Notes under the pieces: generated by a model
Databases searched by the model: none
What the model was told of the DNA's origin: nothing
Seen by the model: the letters and a program-made list of their open reading frames with translations, nothing else
Shown here: in pieces, positions 1 to 9,573 of the stretch
Layout of the letters: each line of letters starts with the position of its first letter
How positions within the stretch are numbered: the stretch's first letter is position 1
Assembly (NCBI GenBank): GCA_902514875.1
Contig: CABXSY010000008.1
Span: 1 to 49,572, forward strand
DNA length: 49,572 nucleotides
Direction of reading: 5' to 3'
From: an uncultured Alphaproteobacteria bacterium
Lineage (GTDB): Bacteria > Pseudomonadota > Alphaproteobacteria > HIMB59 > GCA-002718135
Translations under genes and position numbers: made by a program

Positions 1-556
1 TTAGCTTATGGGCATATTCTCTGCTTGATTTATTAGATATCCATTTACTTTTATAATCATGCCATGCAATTTTTTCATCTATAGAGGTAGCTATCTTGAC
101 TTTCGTAAATGGCTTTTTCTTTAAAACACTTTTAAAAAAAAATTTATTTAAATTGTATGTTCTATTTTTTTCTAAACCAACATTTACAATTACGTTATTT
201 TTTTTTAACTTTTTAATACTTTTATAATTAGTTCTAATATCAGGATCAGCAGCTGATATAAATATTTCTTTAATTCCTGATCTTAATATTTGATCTGTGC
301 ATGATCCATCTTTTGAGCTATGAAAACATGGTTCTAAGGTAACATACATTGAAGCTCCTTTAGCTTTATGTCCAGCTTTAGATAGTGCTATTTCTTCGGC
401 ATGAGGCCTTCCAGATTTATTTGTTACAGCTTTAGATATTATTTTTGAATTTTTTGCAATTACACAGCCCACTGTAGGATTGGGGAAAGTTTTTCCAAAT
501 TTTTTTTTAGCAATATCATGCGCTAAATTAATCATCTTTACATTTTGTTGAGACAC
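1..556 (-). CDS. ribD: Riboflavin biosynthesis protein RibD, deaminase part (partial, cut by window start)
   Basis: Diaminohydroxyphosphoribosylaminopyrimidine deaminase, an early riboflavin step. The visible 185 residues carry the N-terminal motif PNPTVGCVIA, then the zinc site: HAEE near residue 50 and PCFHSSKDGSC near residue 75, matching the family's HAE and PCxxxxxxxxC zinc ligands. The C-terminal reductase domain would begin near the cut edge (KVKIATSIDEKIA) and lies mostly outside the window. I chose a GTG start at 556, six bases after the nrdR stop, because it gives the usual RibD N-terminus; an in-frame ATG seven codons on is the alternative. Last visible gene of a minus-strand run rpiB-glyA-nrdR-ribD, a common alphaproteobacterial order. 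Confidence 0.9.
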   Translation of the reverse strand, partial: MSQQNVKMINLAHDIAKKKFGKTFPNPTVGCVIAKNSKIISKAVTNKSGRPHAEEIALSKAGHKAKGASMYVTLEPCFHSSKDGSCTDQILRSGIKEIFISAADPDIRTNYKSIKKLKKNNVIVNVGLEKNRTYNLNKFFFKSVLKKKPFTKVKIATSIDEKIAWHDYKSKWISNKSSREYAHKL

Positions 557-562
557 TAAAAA

Positions 563-1015
563 TTATTTATCTTCTAAATTGCCTAAGAAATCTTCAAAAT
601 CTTTTGCTTCTCTAAAATTTTTGTAAACAGATGCAAATCTGACGTATGCTACCTGATCTAAATGCATTAGAGCTTCCATAATGTACTGACCGATAATATT
701 AGATTTTATATCAGTTTCACCTGAGTTTTCTAATTTTCTTACAATAGCATTAACAATTTTTTCAATTTTTTCATTATCAACATTTCTTTTTCTTAAAGCT
801 AAAGAAAGAGATCTATACATTTTATCTCTATCAAAATTTTCTTTTTGACCATTACTTTTCATGACAACCAAATCTCTTAACTGAATTCTTTCAAAGGTTG
901 TAAATCTAGAGCCGCAAGCATCACAAACTCTTCTTCTTCTTATAGCTGTATTATCTTCTGTAGGTCTTGAGTCTTTTACTTGTGTATCTTCATTACTACA
1001 GAAGGGGCATCTCAT
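563..1015 (-). CDS. nrdR: Transcriptional repressor NrdR
   Basis: ATP/dATP-sensing repressor of ribonucleotide reductase genes. At 150 residues it has the normal family length. The zinc ribbon is formed by C3/C6 and C31/C34 (CPFC and CDAC), followed by the basic stretch [19 protein letters not shown] that is typical of the family. An ATP-cone occupies about residues 49-135. The start codon directly abuts the glyA stop codon, so it is co-transcribed with glyA and the downstream ribD. No NrdR box was recognised in the window, and no ribonucleotide reductase gene is present, so its targets lie elsewhere. Confidence 0.96.
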   Translation of the reverse strand: MRCPFCSNEDTQVKDSRPTEDNTAIRRRRVCDACGSRFTTFERIQLRDLVVMKSNGQKENFDRDKMYRSLSLALRKRNVDNEKIEKIVNAIVRKLENSGETDIKSNIIGQYIMEALMHLDQVAYVRFASVYKNFREAKDFEDFLGNLEDK

Positions 1016-2305
1016 TTAAAATGCCTCACTATAAATTGGATATTTTTTACAAAGATCAATTACATCTTTTCTTGTTTTATTAAAAACTACATTTCTTTCA
1101 TTTTCTTCAAGTAAAAGACTATCCAAAATATCAGCTATCATATTACCAACTTGTTCAAAATCTTTCTGATTAAAACCTCTGGTCGTTGCAGCAGCAGTTC
1201 CAAATCTAAGTCCACTAGTTATTTTTGGTGGATTAGGATCATATGGAATTGCATTTTTATTACATGCCAATCCAACTTCTTCTAAAATTTTTTCAGCTTT
1301 ATCACCAGTTAAACCTTTTGGTGTCAAGTCTAACCAAACTATATGTGAATCTGTGCCTCCTGTAACAATTCTAAATCCTCTATCAACTAAAGTTTTTGCC
1401 ATAACTTTAGCACTAGCAATAACATTTTTAATATATTCTTCGAATTCAGGTTTAAGTGCTTCACCAAAGCAAACAGCTCTAGCTGCAATTACATGCATTA
1501 GTGGACCACCTTGTAATCCAGGAAAAACAGCAGAATTAATTTTTTTATATAAATCTTCATGATTAGTTAAAATCATTGCACTTCTTGCACCTCTTAAAGT
1601 TTTATGCGTTGTTGAAGTTACTACATGGGCATGCTCAATAGGATTTGGATATTGTTTACCAGCAACCAGGCCAGAGTAGTGAGCCATATCAACTAAAAAA
1701 TATGCTCCTACTTTATCAGCTATTTCTCTAAACTTTTTCCAATCTATTGTTCTTGGATAAGCGGAAGCTCCCGCAATTATCATTTTTGGTTTATGCTCTA
1801 ATGCTAAGGCTTCAACTTCATCATAATCGATTAAATCTTTATCATTGCCATCTTTTTTTACACCGTATTGAACAGCATTAAACCATTTACCAGATAAATT
1901 AGGTTTTGCTCCATGAGTTAAGTGACCTCCAGATGCAAGTGACATACCTAAAATAGTATCATGCGGTTGAAGTAAAGCTAGAAAAACTGCTTGGTTTGCC
2001 TGTGCTCCACTATGTGGTTGTAAGTTTGCAAATTTACAATTGAAAAGTTTTTTAACTCTTTCTAAAGCAATTTCTTCTGCTTGATCCACGAATTCACATC
2101 CCCCATAATATCGTTTACCAGGATACCCTTCTGCATATTTATTTGTCATAACAGAGCCTTGAGCATTTAGAATTGATCTTGATGCAATGTTTTCAGATGC
2201 AATCAACTCTATTTGGTTTTGCTGTCTTTCTAATTCACGACTTAAAGTTCCGTAAACCTCTGGGTCTGCTTCTTTAATTCCTTTAGTAAACAAATCTGAA
2301 ATCAT
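1016..2305 (-). CDS. glyA: Serine hydroxymethyltransferase
   Basis: PLP enzyme that interconverts serine plus tetrahydrofolate and glycine plus methylene-tetrahydrofolate, supplying one-carbon units. The 429 residues are colinear with the family: N-terminal [11 protein letters not shown], the [13 protein letters not shown] substrate region around residue 57, and the PLP lysine in STTHKTLRG at K235. The start codon overlaps the rpiB stop codon as ATGA, indicating translational coupling; nrdR follows with no gap. No riboswitch-like leader precedes it because it lies inside the operon. Confidence 0.97.
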   Translation of the reverse strand: MISDLFTKGIKEADPEVYGTLSRELERQQNQIELIASENIASRSILNAQGSVMTNKYAEGYPGKRYYGGCEFVDQAEEIALERVKKLFNCKFANLQPHSGAQANQAVFLALLQPHDTILGMSLASGGHLTHGAKPNLSGKWFNAVQYGVKKDGNDKDLIDYDEVEALALEHKPKMIIAGASAYPRTIDWKKFREIADKVGAYFLVDMAHYSGLVAGKQYPNPIEHAHVVTSTTHKTLRGARSAMILTNHEDLYKKINSAVFPGLQGGPLMHVIAARAVCFGEALKPEFEEYIKNVIASAKVMAKTLVDRGFRIVTGGTDSHIVWLDLTPKGLTGDKAEKILEEVGLACNKNAIPYDPNPPKITSGLRFGTAAATTRGFNQKDFEQVGNMIADILDSLLLEENERNVVFNKTRKDVIDLCKKYPIYSEAF

Positions 2306-2721
2306 AATTTTTTAATCCTTCTTTTATGTCGTCCTGACTCAAACTTTGTAGAAAGAAAAGCCTGAACACTTTTTTTTGCCTCGCTAGTATTTATAAATCT
2401 TCCTGGTAAAATAAGTACATTAGCATCATTGTGCTTTCTTATCAATCTTGCTATTTTTGAATTATTAGCAAGACCAGCCCTTATCCCTTTTTTTCTATTA
2501 GCTGCAATACTCATACCAACACCAGTTCCACAGATTAGAATACCAACGTTTTTCTTATTCTTAAGAACCTCTCTAGTTAATTTGTGTGCAAAATCAGGAT
2601 AGTCAACACTTTCATCTGTCTTTGTTCCTAAATCACTAATTTTTGGAAAATTCTTTAACAATTTGGTTTTAAGGTCAAATCCAGCATGATCTGAGGCAAT
2701 GTATATATTCTTATTTTGCAT
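2302..2721 (-). CDS. rpiB: Ribose-5-phosphate isomerase B
   Basis: Interconverts ribose 5-phosphate and ribulose 5-phosphate in the pentose phosphate pathway. At 139 residues it is slightly shorter than the usual 145-150. Motifs include N-terminal IASDHAGF (D11, H12), catalytic C64 in [14 protein letters not shown], and the conserved arginines of KGIRAG and GRFI. It is the first gene of the rpiB-glyA-nrdR-ribD run. It starts 51 bp from the divergently transcribed acyl-CoA dehydrogenase, and this gap must hold promoters for both directions. RpiB next to glyA is frequent in alphaproteobacteria. Confidence 0.93.
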   Translation of the reverse strand: MQNKNIYIASDHAGFDLKTKLLKNFPKISDLGTKTDESVDYPDFAHKLTREVLKNKKNVGILICGTGVGMSIAANRKKGIRAGLANNSKIARLIRKHNDANVLILPGRFINTSEAKKSVQAFLSTKFESGRHKRRIKKL

Positions 2722-2772
2722 AATAATTTTTGTGGTTATTTACATTAAAATGATGATATTGGCTAATATTGT

Positions 2773-3948
2773 ATGAAAGAAAATAATTGGTTTGATCCAT
2801 TTTATATTCAAAGTCATTTAAGTGAAGAAGAAAGTAATATTCAGAAAAATGTTAGGGATTTTTGTAATAATGAACTTAAACCTAAAGTAGTTGAAAGAAA
2901 TAGAAAAAATGAATTTGATCAAGACCTCTATCCAAAGTTTGGAACACTCGGAGTTTTGGGGCAAACAGTTAAAACACACGGTGGTTCAGGTACATCAAAT
3001 TTAGCGTATGGACTTGTAGCATATGAATTTGAAAAAATAGATAGCAGCTATAGATCATCAATATCGGTTCAATCTTCGCTGGTGATACATCCAATTAATG
3101 AATTTGGGTCGCAAGAACAAAAAGATAAATATCTTCCTCAATTAATTAAAGGAGAAAAAATTGGTTGCTTTGGTTTAACAGAAAGCGAGGCTGGTTCGGA
3201 TCCCGCTTCAATGAAAACTACATTTAAAAAAACTAAAGATGGGTATATTTTAAATGGATCTAAAAACTGGATTACGAATGCTCCAATTGCTGATGTATTT
3301 ATTATTTGGGCAATTGAAGAAAACAAAGATCACAAAAGTATAAAAGGTTTTATAATTGAAAAAAATACTGAAGGATTAAATACCTCAACAATAGAAAATA
3401 AAACGAGCTTAAAAATTAGTCCAACTGGGCAAATAATTTTAAATAATGTTTTTATTCCAAATAATTTGTGTTTAGAAAATACCGAAGGATGGAAATCAGT
3501 TTTTAGTTGTCTCAATAAAGCAAGATTTGGAATTAGCTGGGGTGTTTTAGGTTCTGCATCTGAATGCTGGTTAATTGCAAAAGACTATGTAGAAAATAGA
3601 ATTATGTTTAAAAAACCTTTAGCATCAAACCAATTAATTCAAAAAAAATTATCTGAGATGCAAATAGAGATAAATTTAGGATTAGCATCATGTCTTTTAA
3701 GTTCTAAAGCTTTAGATGAAGGAAAAAATATCATTAATGCAATTAGTATTTTAAAAAAAAATAACTGTAAAAAATCTTTAGACATAATTAGAAATGCGCG
3801 TGATATGCTTGGGGCAAATGGGTTGTTAGAAGAATATCATATCATGAGACATTTGGTTAATTTAGAAACTGTTAAAACTTACGAGGGTGCAGAGGATATT
3901 CATTCACTTATTTTAGGAAAAAATCAAACGGGAATATCGAGTTTTTAA
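2773..3948 (+). CDS. gcdH: Glutaryl-CoA dehydrogenase (acyl-CoA dehydrogenase family)
   Basis: FAD enzyme that oxidises and decarboxylates glutaryl-CoA to crotonyl-CoA at the end of lysine/tryptophan breakdown. The subgroup call rests on signatures running the whole length: SYRSSISVQSSLV near residue 95, GCFGLTESEAGSDPASM near 137, WITNAPIADVF, RFGISWGVLGSA, and VKTYEGAEDIHSLILG with the catalytic-base glutamate at E371. At 391 residues it matches the family. It is a single-gene unit, divergent from rpiB and convergent with parC, with no partner enzyme of the pathway beside it. A general short-chain acyl-CoA dehydrogenase is less likely because of the VQSSLV and TYEG context. Confidence 0.9.
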   Translation: MKENNWFDPFYIQSHLSEEESNIQKNVRDFCNNELKPKVVERNRKNEFDQDLYPKFGTLGVLGQTVKTHGGSGTSNLAYGLVAYEFEKIDSSYRSSISVQSSLVIHPINEFGSQEQKDKYLPQLIKGEKIGCFGLTESEAGSDPASMKTTFKKTKDGYILNGSKNWITNAPIADVFIIWAIEENKDHKSIKGFIIEKNTEGLNTSTIENKTSLKISPTGQIILNNVFIPNNLCLENTEGWKSVFSCLNKARFGISWGVLGSASECWLIAKDYVENRIMFKKPLASNQLIQKKLSEMQIEINLGLASCLLSSKALDEGKNIINAISILKKNNCKKSLDIIRNARDMLGANGLLEEYHIMRHLVNLETVKTYEGAEDIHSLILGKNQTGISSF

Positions 3949-4042
3949 TAGTTATTTATAATTTAAGAGGTTTGATTTGGTAAATTTTGTTAATATTTAA
4001 TTCTATTAGAAATTGATACAAAATATATTTAAATAAATAAAA

Positions 4043-6238
4043 TTAACCATCAAATTTCTGATTTTTATTAAAAAACTTAGGAACTTTTTTACCAGCCTGA
4101 GCTCTTTTGCCAGTCCAAAACTCGACATCTGCTAACTTTCTATTTTTAGAACCAGTGCTCCATTCCAAACCATCTTCAATGGTTAATTGAGTGACATCCG
4201 ATAAAAAATCATCTTTCTTGATTTTAATTAATTGAACTCCACCACCCTTTTGTAATTTTGGCAAAGCATCTATTTCAAAAATTAGCATTTTTTGCAACTT
4301 TGTAACACAAGCTATATGTTTTTTTGAGAGATTTAATACTTTTATAACTACATCATTATTTTTTAAATTAAATAATTGCTTACCTTTCTTTTGGTTTGTT
4401 ACTAGCGATTTAGTATTACTAATAAATCCTTTACCATTTTTAGATACAATTAATAATTCTTCATCGATTGATGAAAGTAATCCTATAACCTTATCATTCG
4501 GCATACTATCGACAAAATAAATAAATGATTTAGGATTACTATTTCCACTTGGTAAAATATTTGGATCTATCGTATAAACTTTACCAGAGGATACAAACAA
4601 AAGTATTTTTTGATTTGAATTTAAATTTATTGCAAATAAATTTTCTTTTTTTATTTTTTCAATTTCCTTCTCATCAGTTATCTCTTTAATTCTCTTGAGC
4701 TGATAATCTTTACTAATTATAACAGTGAATTTTTCAATTTCTTTAAATTCATCAATACTAATATCAGTATCATTATATTGTTCTGATGAAATTAAAGATT
4801 TTCTACCCTTTATATCACTACCTAAATCATTTTTTATAAGATCTAATTCACTTACTATAAATTTATCTAATGTTTTTTTATCTTTTATTAATTTATTAAG
4901 ATATTTTAATTCTTCATTTAATTTTTGGATTTCATCTTTAATATTTTTTTCATCAATCTTTCTAAGTGAGCCTAAACGCATACTTAAAATTGACTCACAT
5001 TGTAAATCTGATAATTTATGTTTTTTTATTAATTCTTTTTTGGGATTATCCTTTGTTCTTATTATTTTAATTATAGAATTTAAATTTTTAAAAACAATTT
5101 GATAACCCTTAAGAATTTCTAATCTTTTTTTTATCTTTTCAATATTAAATTTGGATTTTCTTTTAATTGTAATTTTTCTATGATTTAAAAAATTAGAGAG
5201 TATTTCAATAACTCCAATTTGTTTGGGTTCTATGCCATCAATTAAAACATTAAAATTACAAGAGTACTTAATTGATAGGTCAGTTAATTTAAAACATAAG
5301 CTTATTAATTTTTCTGAATCAATGTTTCTAGTTTTGGGTTTTAAGACTATTCTTATATTTTCATCTGACTCATCTACAACATCCTCCAAAGGTAATTTTT
5401 TATTATTAATGTTATTAGCAAGTTGTTCGATTATCTTAACTTTATTGACTTGATATGGAATTTCAGTAATTATGATTTGATATAAACCATTTTTTAATTC
5501 TTCTAATTGATATTTGGCGTTAATATTAAATGATCCCTTGCCATTCTTATAAATTTGTTTTTTTTCATTGCTATTTAAAATTATTTCACCTCCTGTAGGA
5601 AGATCTGGCCCATTAATAATTTTTAAAATTTCAGTTAGTGAAGCTTTATCTTTTTTTATTATTAATTTTAATGAATCAATTAATTCAACAATATTATGAG
5701 GAGGAATGTTTGTAGCCATACCTACAGCTATACCCATTGCTCCATTAATTAAAATATTAGGAAGTTGAGATGGTAGAACCACTGGTTCTAAATTTTGTCC
5801 ATCGTAATTATCTTTAAAATCTACTGAGTTTTCTTCAATACCATCGAAAAAATAATTTGTATAATCTTGTAATTTTGCCTCTGTGTAACGCATTGCTGCA
5901 GGATTATCACCATCAATATTACCAAAATTACCCTGCCCATCAACTAAAGTAATTCTTGTAGAAAAATCTTGAGCCATCCTTACCAAACTATCATAAATCG
6001 CTTGATCGCCATGAGGATGAAATTTACCCATTACATCACCAACAATTCTAGCACATTTTTTATAACTTGAATTTTTAAAAAGTTTTAGTTGATACATTGA
6101 ATAAATTATTCTGCGGTGAACAGGTTTTAAACCATCTCTTACATCAGGTAACGACCTAGAAACTATAGTTGATATTGCATAAGAAAGATATTTTTCACTA
6201 AGAATGGTATCTAAATTAGATTCAATTATCTTGTTCAT
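4043..6238 (-). CDS. parC: DNA topoisomerase IV subunit A
   Basis: Breaking-rejoining subunit of the type IIA topoisomerase that decatenates daughter chromosomes. The N-terminal winged-helix region has PDVRDGLKPVHRRI, the quinolone-region motif GKFHPHGDQAIYDSLVRMAQ and catalytic Y118 in AAMRYTEAKL. The 731-residue length, the weakly conserved C-terminal beta-pinwheel and the absence of a GyrA-box (QRRGGKG) favour ParC over GyrA. Position at the end of the rnc-era-recO run also fits alphaproteobacterial parC. It overlaps recO by 17 bp. Long lysine/isoleucine/asparagine-rich stretches reflect the low-GC genome. Confidence 0.93.
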   Translation of the reverse strand: MNKIIESNLDTILSEKYLSYAISTIVSRSLPDVRDGLKPVHRRIIYSMYQLKLFKNSSYKKCARIVGDVMGKFHPHGDQAIYDSLVRMAQDFSTRITLVDGQGNFGNIDGDNPAAMRYTEAKLQDYTNYFFDGIEENSVDFKDNYDGQNLEPVVLPSQLPNILINGAMGIAVGMATNIPPHNIVELIDSLKLIIKKDKASLTEILKIINGPDLPTGGEIILNSNEKKQIYKNGKGSFNINAKYQLEELKNGLYQIIITEIPYQVNKVKIIEQLANNINNKKLPLEDVVDESDENIRIVLKPKTRNIDSEKLISLCFKLTDLSIKYSCNFNVLIDGIEPKQIGVIEILSNFLNHRKITIKRKSKFNIEKIKKRLEILKGYQIVFKNLNSIIKIIRTKDNPKKELIKKHKLSDLQCESILSMRLGSLRKIDEKNIKDEIQKLNEELKYLNKLIKDKKTLDKFIVSELDLIKNDLGSDIKGRKSLISSEQYNDTDISIDEFKEIEKFTVIISKDYQLKRIKEITDEKEIEKIKKENLFAINLNSNQKILLFVSSGKVYTIDPNILPSGNSNPKSFIYFVDSMPNDKVIGLLSSIDEELLIVSKNGKGFISNTKSLVTNQKKGKQLFNLKNNDVVIKVLNLSKKHIACVTKLQKMLIFEIDALPKLQKGGGVQLIKIKKDDFLSDVTQLTIEDGLEWSTGSKNRKLADVEFWTGKRAQAGKKVPKFFNKNQKFDG

Positions 6239-6938
6239 TTTTTTCTAAAAAACTGATTATATTTTTCTTAAATAAAATATACCGATTTGGCAATTTATGA
6301 TTTAAATTTGATAAATGATTTTTGATAAAAATAATTTCAAAAATTTTAAAAAAATTATTTAAAGAGTTATAATCGAATATAACATTTGAATTATTTACAA
6401 AAAGATGGTGAGGAAAATCAATAGTATAGTTTGAGTAATTTTCTTTAAATTCTAAAGTATCTGTGTCAAAATATTTGAATCTGTTATTGTTAACATAATC
6501 TAATTCGTACCCAATATATTTAAGTAAATCAAATAAGTAGATACAAAAGAAATTTAACCATTTTTTTTTACTAATCATAATTTCTAAAAACTCTTTAGAA
6601 ATTTTATATATTTGGTTTATTTTCTGCCCTTCAATTACTGAGGCATTGATTAAAGACACAACAGAAAGTAGGCAGCTAAGTTTATATTTATCATTAATAA
6701 CACTGGATAAATAAGGTTTTGATAATTCAGCTTTTATTGATGGTGGGCGACTCCCAATGTATGTCACATCTAAATTTAAAAAAAAACCAAGTTGCATTAT
6801 ATTTTTCTTATTCTTTGAAAGTCCCCCGTAAACAATTCCTGAGTGTATCTCATCGGTATCTGATAAAAATTTAATTAATAGATCATTATCTTTAAAAACT
6901 TTTGAATGTATAAGTATACCGTTAAATTTTTTTTGCAT
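6222..6938 (-). CDS. recO: DNA repair protein RecO
   Basis: RecFOR-pathway protein that loads RecA onto SSB-coated single strands. The N-terminal OB-fold reads FNGILIHSKVFKDNDLLIKFLSD and continues with GIVYGG. The helical part has WLNFFCIYLFDLLKYIGYELDY (kept in short pieces in the family as W..FE..LL..LGY.L). At 238 residues it has normal length. The zinc cysteines of some RecO proteins are absent, which is common. It lies between era and parC with overlaps of 17 bp on both sides. Sequence is quite diverged, and the call is helped by the conserved neighbourhood. Confidence 0.85.
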   Translation of the reverse strand: MQKKFNGILIHSKVFKDNDLLIKFLSDTDEIHSGIVYGGLSKNKKNIMQLGFFLNLDVTYIGSRPPSIKAELSKPYLSSVINDKYKLSCLLSVVSLINASVIEGQKINQIYKISKEFLEIMISKKKWLNFFCIYLFDLLKYIGYELDYVNNNRFKYFDTDTLEFKENYSNYTIDFPHHLFVNNSNVIFDYNSLNNFFKIFEIIFIKNHLSNLNHKLPNRYILFKKNIISFLEKNEQDN

Positions 6939-7779
6939 CTGATGAAATAATATTAATGTAAAGATGAGTTTTTACATCTAAAATATTAGAAATTTCTTTT
7001 TGACTTTTTATTCTAATATCTTTTATTTTAGATCCTTTTCTACCTAATAATATTTTTTTGTATCTGTCATTCTTAATATTAATATCTTGCTTTATTTTTA
7101 GCTGTCCATTTTTCAAATATTTAAAAGTTTTATTAGTTACTTCTATGTTATATGGAATTTCTTTATGAATGAGTGATAGTATCTCATTTCTTGTACATTC
7201 ATTAGTGATAAAAATATCATCTTTGTCTGTAATCTCATTATCCTTATATTGCCACTTTCCATATTTTGATTTTTGTAAAAGATAATCAATTAAATTTTCA
7301 AAACCCAATTTTTTTTTAGCCGATATATTAAAAAACTTTTCAATTTTATATATTTCTGTAATTAATTTTATATGCTTAAGTAAATTTTCTGCTCTTATCA
7401 CATCGGTTTTATTAAAAATAATTGAAATATTTTTTTTTAATTCATAAAGTTTAGGAAAATCATTTTTTAAATCATTTAAATCAATTCTTTTTGAGTCAAT
7501 TAAATACAAAATAATATCTGATTGATTTAAGCCTTCCCATAAGTTTTTCTTCAATTTATTTTTTTGTGATTTATTATCTCTTATAAAGCTAATACCTGGT
7601 GTATCATATAGAACTAGTTGAGTATTTTTAAAATTAACAATACCAATTACAAAGTCTTCAGTGGTATTAATTTTTTTATTTGTTATTGAAATTTTTTCTC
7701 CAACAAGATTATTTAACAGAGTTGACTTCCCTGCATTAGTCTTACCAACAAGACTAATTTTTAATATTTTTCTTTTCAT
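6922..7779 (-). CDS. era: GTPase Era
   Basis: Ras-like GTPase that binds the 3' end of 16S rRNA during small-subunit assembly. G1 is GKTNAGKST at residues 12-20, G3 is YDTPG, G4 is NKTD, and the C-terminal KH domain includes ILLGRKGSKIKDI. The 285 residues are slightly short of the usual 300. It overlaps rnc by 26 bp and recO by 17 bp, in the classic rnc-era-recO order linking rRNA cleavage and 30S maturation. G2 is recognisable as the threonines around residue 39 (INTTED). Confidence 0.93.
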   Translation of the reverse strand: MKRKILKISLVGKTNAGKSTLLNNLVGEKISITNKKINTTEDFVIGIVNFKNTQLVLYDTPGISFIRDNKSQKNKLKKNLWEGLNQSDIILYLIDSKRIDLNDLKNDFPKLYELKKNISIIFNKTDVIRAENLLKHIKLITEIYKIEKFFNISAKKKLGFENLIDYLLQKSKYGKWQYKDNEITDKDDIFITNECTRNEILSLIHKEIPYNIEVTNKTFKYLKNGQLKIKQDINIKNDRYKKILLGRKGSKIKDIRIKSQKEISNILDVKTHLYINIISSDAKKI

Positions 7780-8461
7780 TAATTTTTTTTAGTGCAATTT
7801 CTGCAGCGTTTCTCTCTGCCTCTCTTATTGAAGAACCTTTTGAATTGATCTTATTTAAATTTACCACTTTAACTGAAACAGTGAATGTGGGTAAATGAGG
7901 TGGTCCTTCTTTTTTTATTAATTTATATTCAGGGAGTTTTTTATAAAGTTGTTGTGATATTTCTTGTAACAATGTTTTTGGGTCTAAGGTTTTAGAGACT
8001 TCAATATCTAGATATTTTGACCAAAATTTACTTATGAAATCAGATGATGGATTATATCCTCCATCAATAAATATTGCACCAATTAATGATTCAACTGAAT
8101 CTGAAAAAATTGAGTTTAACATTTTATTATTTTTTTTCTTAAAATTATATTGAAGGATTTCTTCAATTTTCAATTCTTGTGAAATTTTAAACAAAAATTT
8201 TTTTTGAACTAAATAAGAATATTTCTTAGATAAATCACCCTCATTAAAATTTTTATATTTTGAAAATAATAAATTTGCTATTATTAATCCCAGTACTCGA
8301 TCACCTAAAAATTCAAATCTTTCAAATTCATTAATATTAATTTTTTTTTCATTTTCTAAATAAAAACTTGGATGTGTTAGAGATTGAATTAACAATTTAT
8401 TATTTTTAAATTTATAATTTATCTTTTTTTCAAATAATTTGAGCTTTTTACTATCTATCAT
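7754..8461 (-). CDS. rnc: Ribonuclease III
   Basis: Double-strand-specific endoribonuclease that processes rRNA precursors and some mRNAs. The signature box reads FERFEFLGDRVLG at residues 46-58 with acidic metal ligands E50 and D54; the second pair is D121 and E124 in DSVESLIGAIFIDGG. A C-terminal double-stranded-RNA-binding domain spans about 160-230 and ends in the typical SIREAERNAAEIALKKI. At 235 residues it has normal length. The box has R in place of the usual A (GDAVLG), a mild variation. Its start codon overlaps the lepB stop as ATGA. Confidence 0.95.
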   Translation of the reverse strand: MIDSKKLKLFEKKINYKFKNNKLLIQSLTHPSFYLENEKKININEFERFEFLGDRVLGLIIANLLFSKYKNFNEGDLSKKYSYLVQKKFLFKISQELKIEEILQYNFKKKNNKMLNSIFSDSVESLIGAIFIDGGYNPSSDFISKFWSKYLDIEVSKTLDPKTLLQEISQQLYKKLPEYKLIKKEGPPHLPTFTVSVKVVNLNKINSKGSSIREAERNAAEIALKKINEKKNIKN

Positions 8462-9192
8462 TGAATTTTTTGAAAAATTCTTTCATACCTAATTGAGTTT
8501 GGCCATTTCCATATCTGTAAAAATCTTGCATTTTCTAAAGAAAAGAAAACAAACTGGGCTTTACCAACTAAATTTTCATAAGGAATGAATCCAACTGTAC
8601 TTATAAATCTACTATCTTGTGAATTATCTCTGTTATCACCCATTACAAAGAAATGATTTTCTGGGACATTAAATAGCTGAGTATTATCCACAATACCATT
8701 GTCTGTTATATCAAGAATATTGATCTCTTTATTAAAAAAATATTCATTATACATTCTAACTCTTTTATTACTTGTTTTGTTATCTGTATCTATAAAATCA
8801 TTTAATTTTTTTCTTAAGATTTCAGATCCATTAATAAAAATAATACCATTTTTAATTTCTATTTTATCACCAGGTAGACCAATTACTCTTTTAATATAAT
8901 CAGTACTATTATTTTGAGGGGTTTTAAATACTACTACATCACCTCTTTCAGGTATAGTTGAAAATATTTTTCCAGGTATTAAAGGTATTGAAAATGGAAA
9001 GGAATGTTTAGAAAAGCCATATGAATATTTTGAAACAAAAATAAAATCTCCCACAAGAAGATTTGGTTTCATTGATCCTGAAGGTATGTTGAATGGCTCG
9101 AATATAAATGATCTAATTAGCAAAGCTAAAAAGATTGCTATAAGTATTGATTTCAAATTACCAAAAAAACTATTTTTTTTTGATTTAGTCAT
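8458..9192 (-). CDS. lepB: Signal peptidase I
   Basis: Membrane serine protease that removes signal peptides from exported proteins. One N-terminal membrane segment (residues 12-30) is followed by the catalytic box FNIPSGSMKPNL with nucleophile S40, the general-base lysine K101 in DYIKRVIGLPGDK, and the C-terminal box MGDNRDNSQDSR. At 244 residues it has normal alphaproteobacterial size. It overlaps acpS by 8 bp and rnc by 4 bp. The acpS-lepB-rnc-era order is conserved in the class. Confidence 0.96.
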   Translation of the reverse strand: MTKSKKNSFFGNLKSILIAIFLALLIRSFIFEPFNIPSGSMKPNLLVGDFIFVSKYSYGFSKHSFPFSIPLIPGKIFSTIPERGDVVVFKTPQNNSTDYIKRVIGLPGDKIEIKNGIIFINGSEILRKKLNDFIDTDNKTSNKRVRMYNEYFFNKEINILDITDNGIVDNTQLFNVPENHFFVMGDNRDNSQDSRFISTVGFIPYENLVGKAQFVFFSLENARFLQIWKWPNSIRYERIFQKIQ

Positions 9193-9571
9193 AAATTGTC
9201 ACATTTGCTATTGCGTATTTTTTTTCATCAGAAAGTGATACTTCAATTTGTGTATTAGTATTTTTATTAATATTTTTAAAAATTATCTTTGCTTTACCAT
9301 GAAGTTTTATAAACGGTTTACCAAATTGGTTATTTTCAACTTCAATATCTTTCCAAAATACACCTCTAGCAAGACCTGTACCTAAGGCTTTAGCGCAAGC
9401 TTCCTTAGCAGCGTATCTTTTTGCGAAAGATTCTATAGAATTTAATCTTTTCTCCGATCTTTCTATCTCTGAAATACTAAAACATCTTTTTTTAAACCTA
9501 TTGCCATATTTGGCTATTACTCTTCTTATTCTATTAATATCAATAATATCTATCCCATTTCTAATAATCAT
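9185..9571 (-). CDS. acpS: Holo-[acyl-carrier-protein] synthase
   Basis: Transfers phosphopantetheine from CoA to apo-ACP, activating fatty-acid synthesis. The N-terminal GIDIIDINRI contains metal ligand D8, and SFAKRYAAKEACAKALGTG contains E57, the second ligand. At 128 residues it has typical length for the trimeric AcpS family. It starts 2 bp after the spoT stop codon. In most alphaproteobacteria pdxJ stands immediately before acpS; here acpS directly follows spoT. Confidence 0.95.
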   Translation of the reverse strand: MIIRNGIDIIDINRIRRVIAKYGNRFKKRCFSISEIERSEKRLNSIESFAKRYAAKEACAKALGTGLARGVFWKDIEVENNQFGKPFIKLHGKAKIIFKNINKNTNTQIEVSLSDEKKYAIANVTIYD

Positions 9572-9573
9572 AT

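Noticed and set aside
2722..2772. TTTACA/TAATAT promoter for gcdH
   Set aside because: The -10-like element ends three bases before the start codon with a 19-bp spacer, so the transcript would start inside the gene.
3949..4042. A terminator between the convergent gcdH and parC genes
   Set aside because: I looked for a GC-bearing stem with a T run and found only AT-rich sequence without a convincing hairpin.
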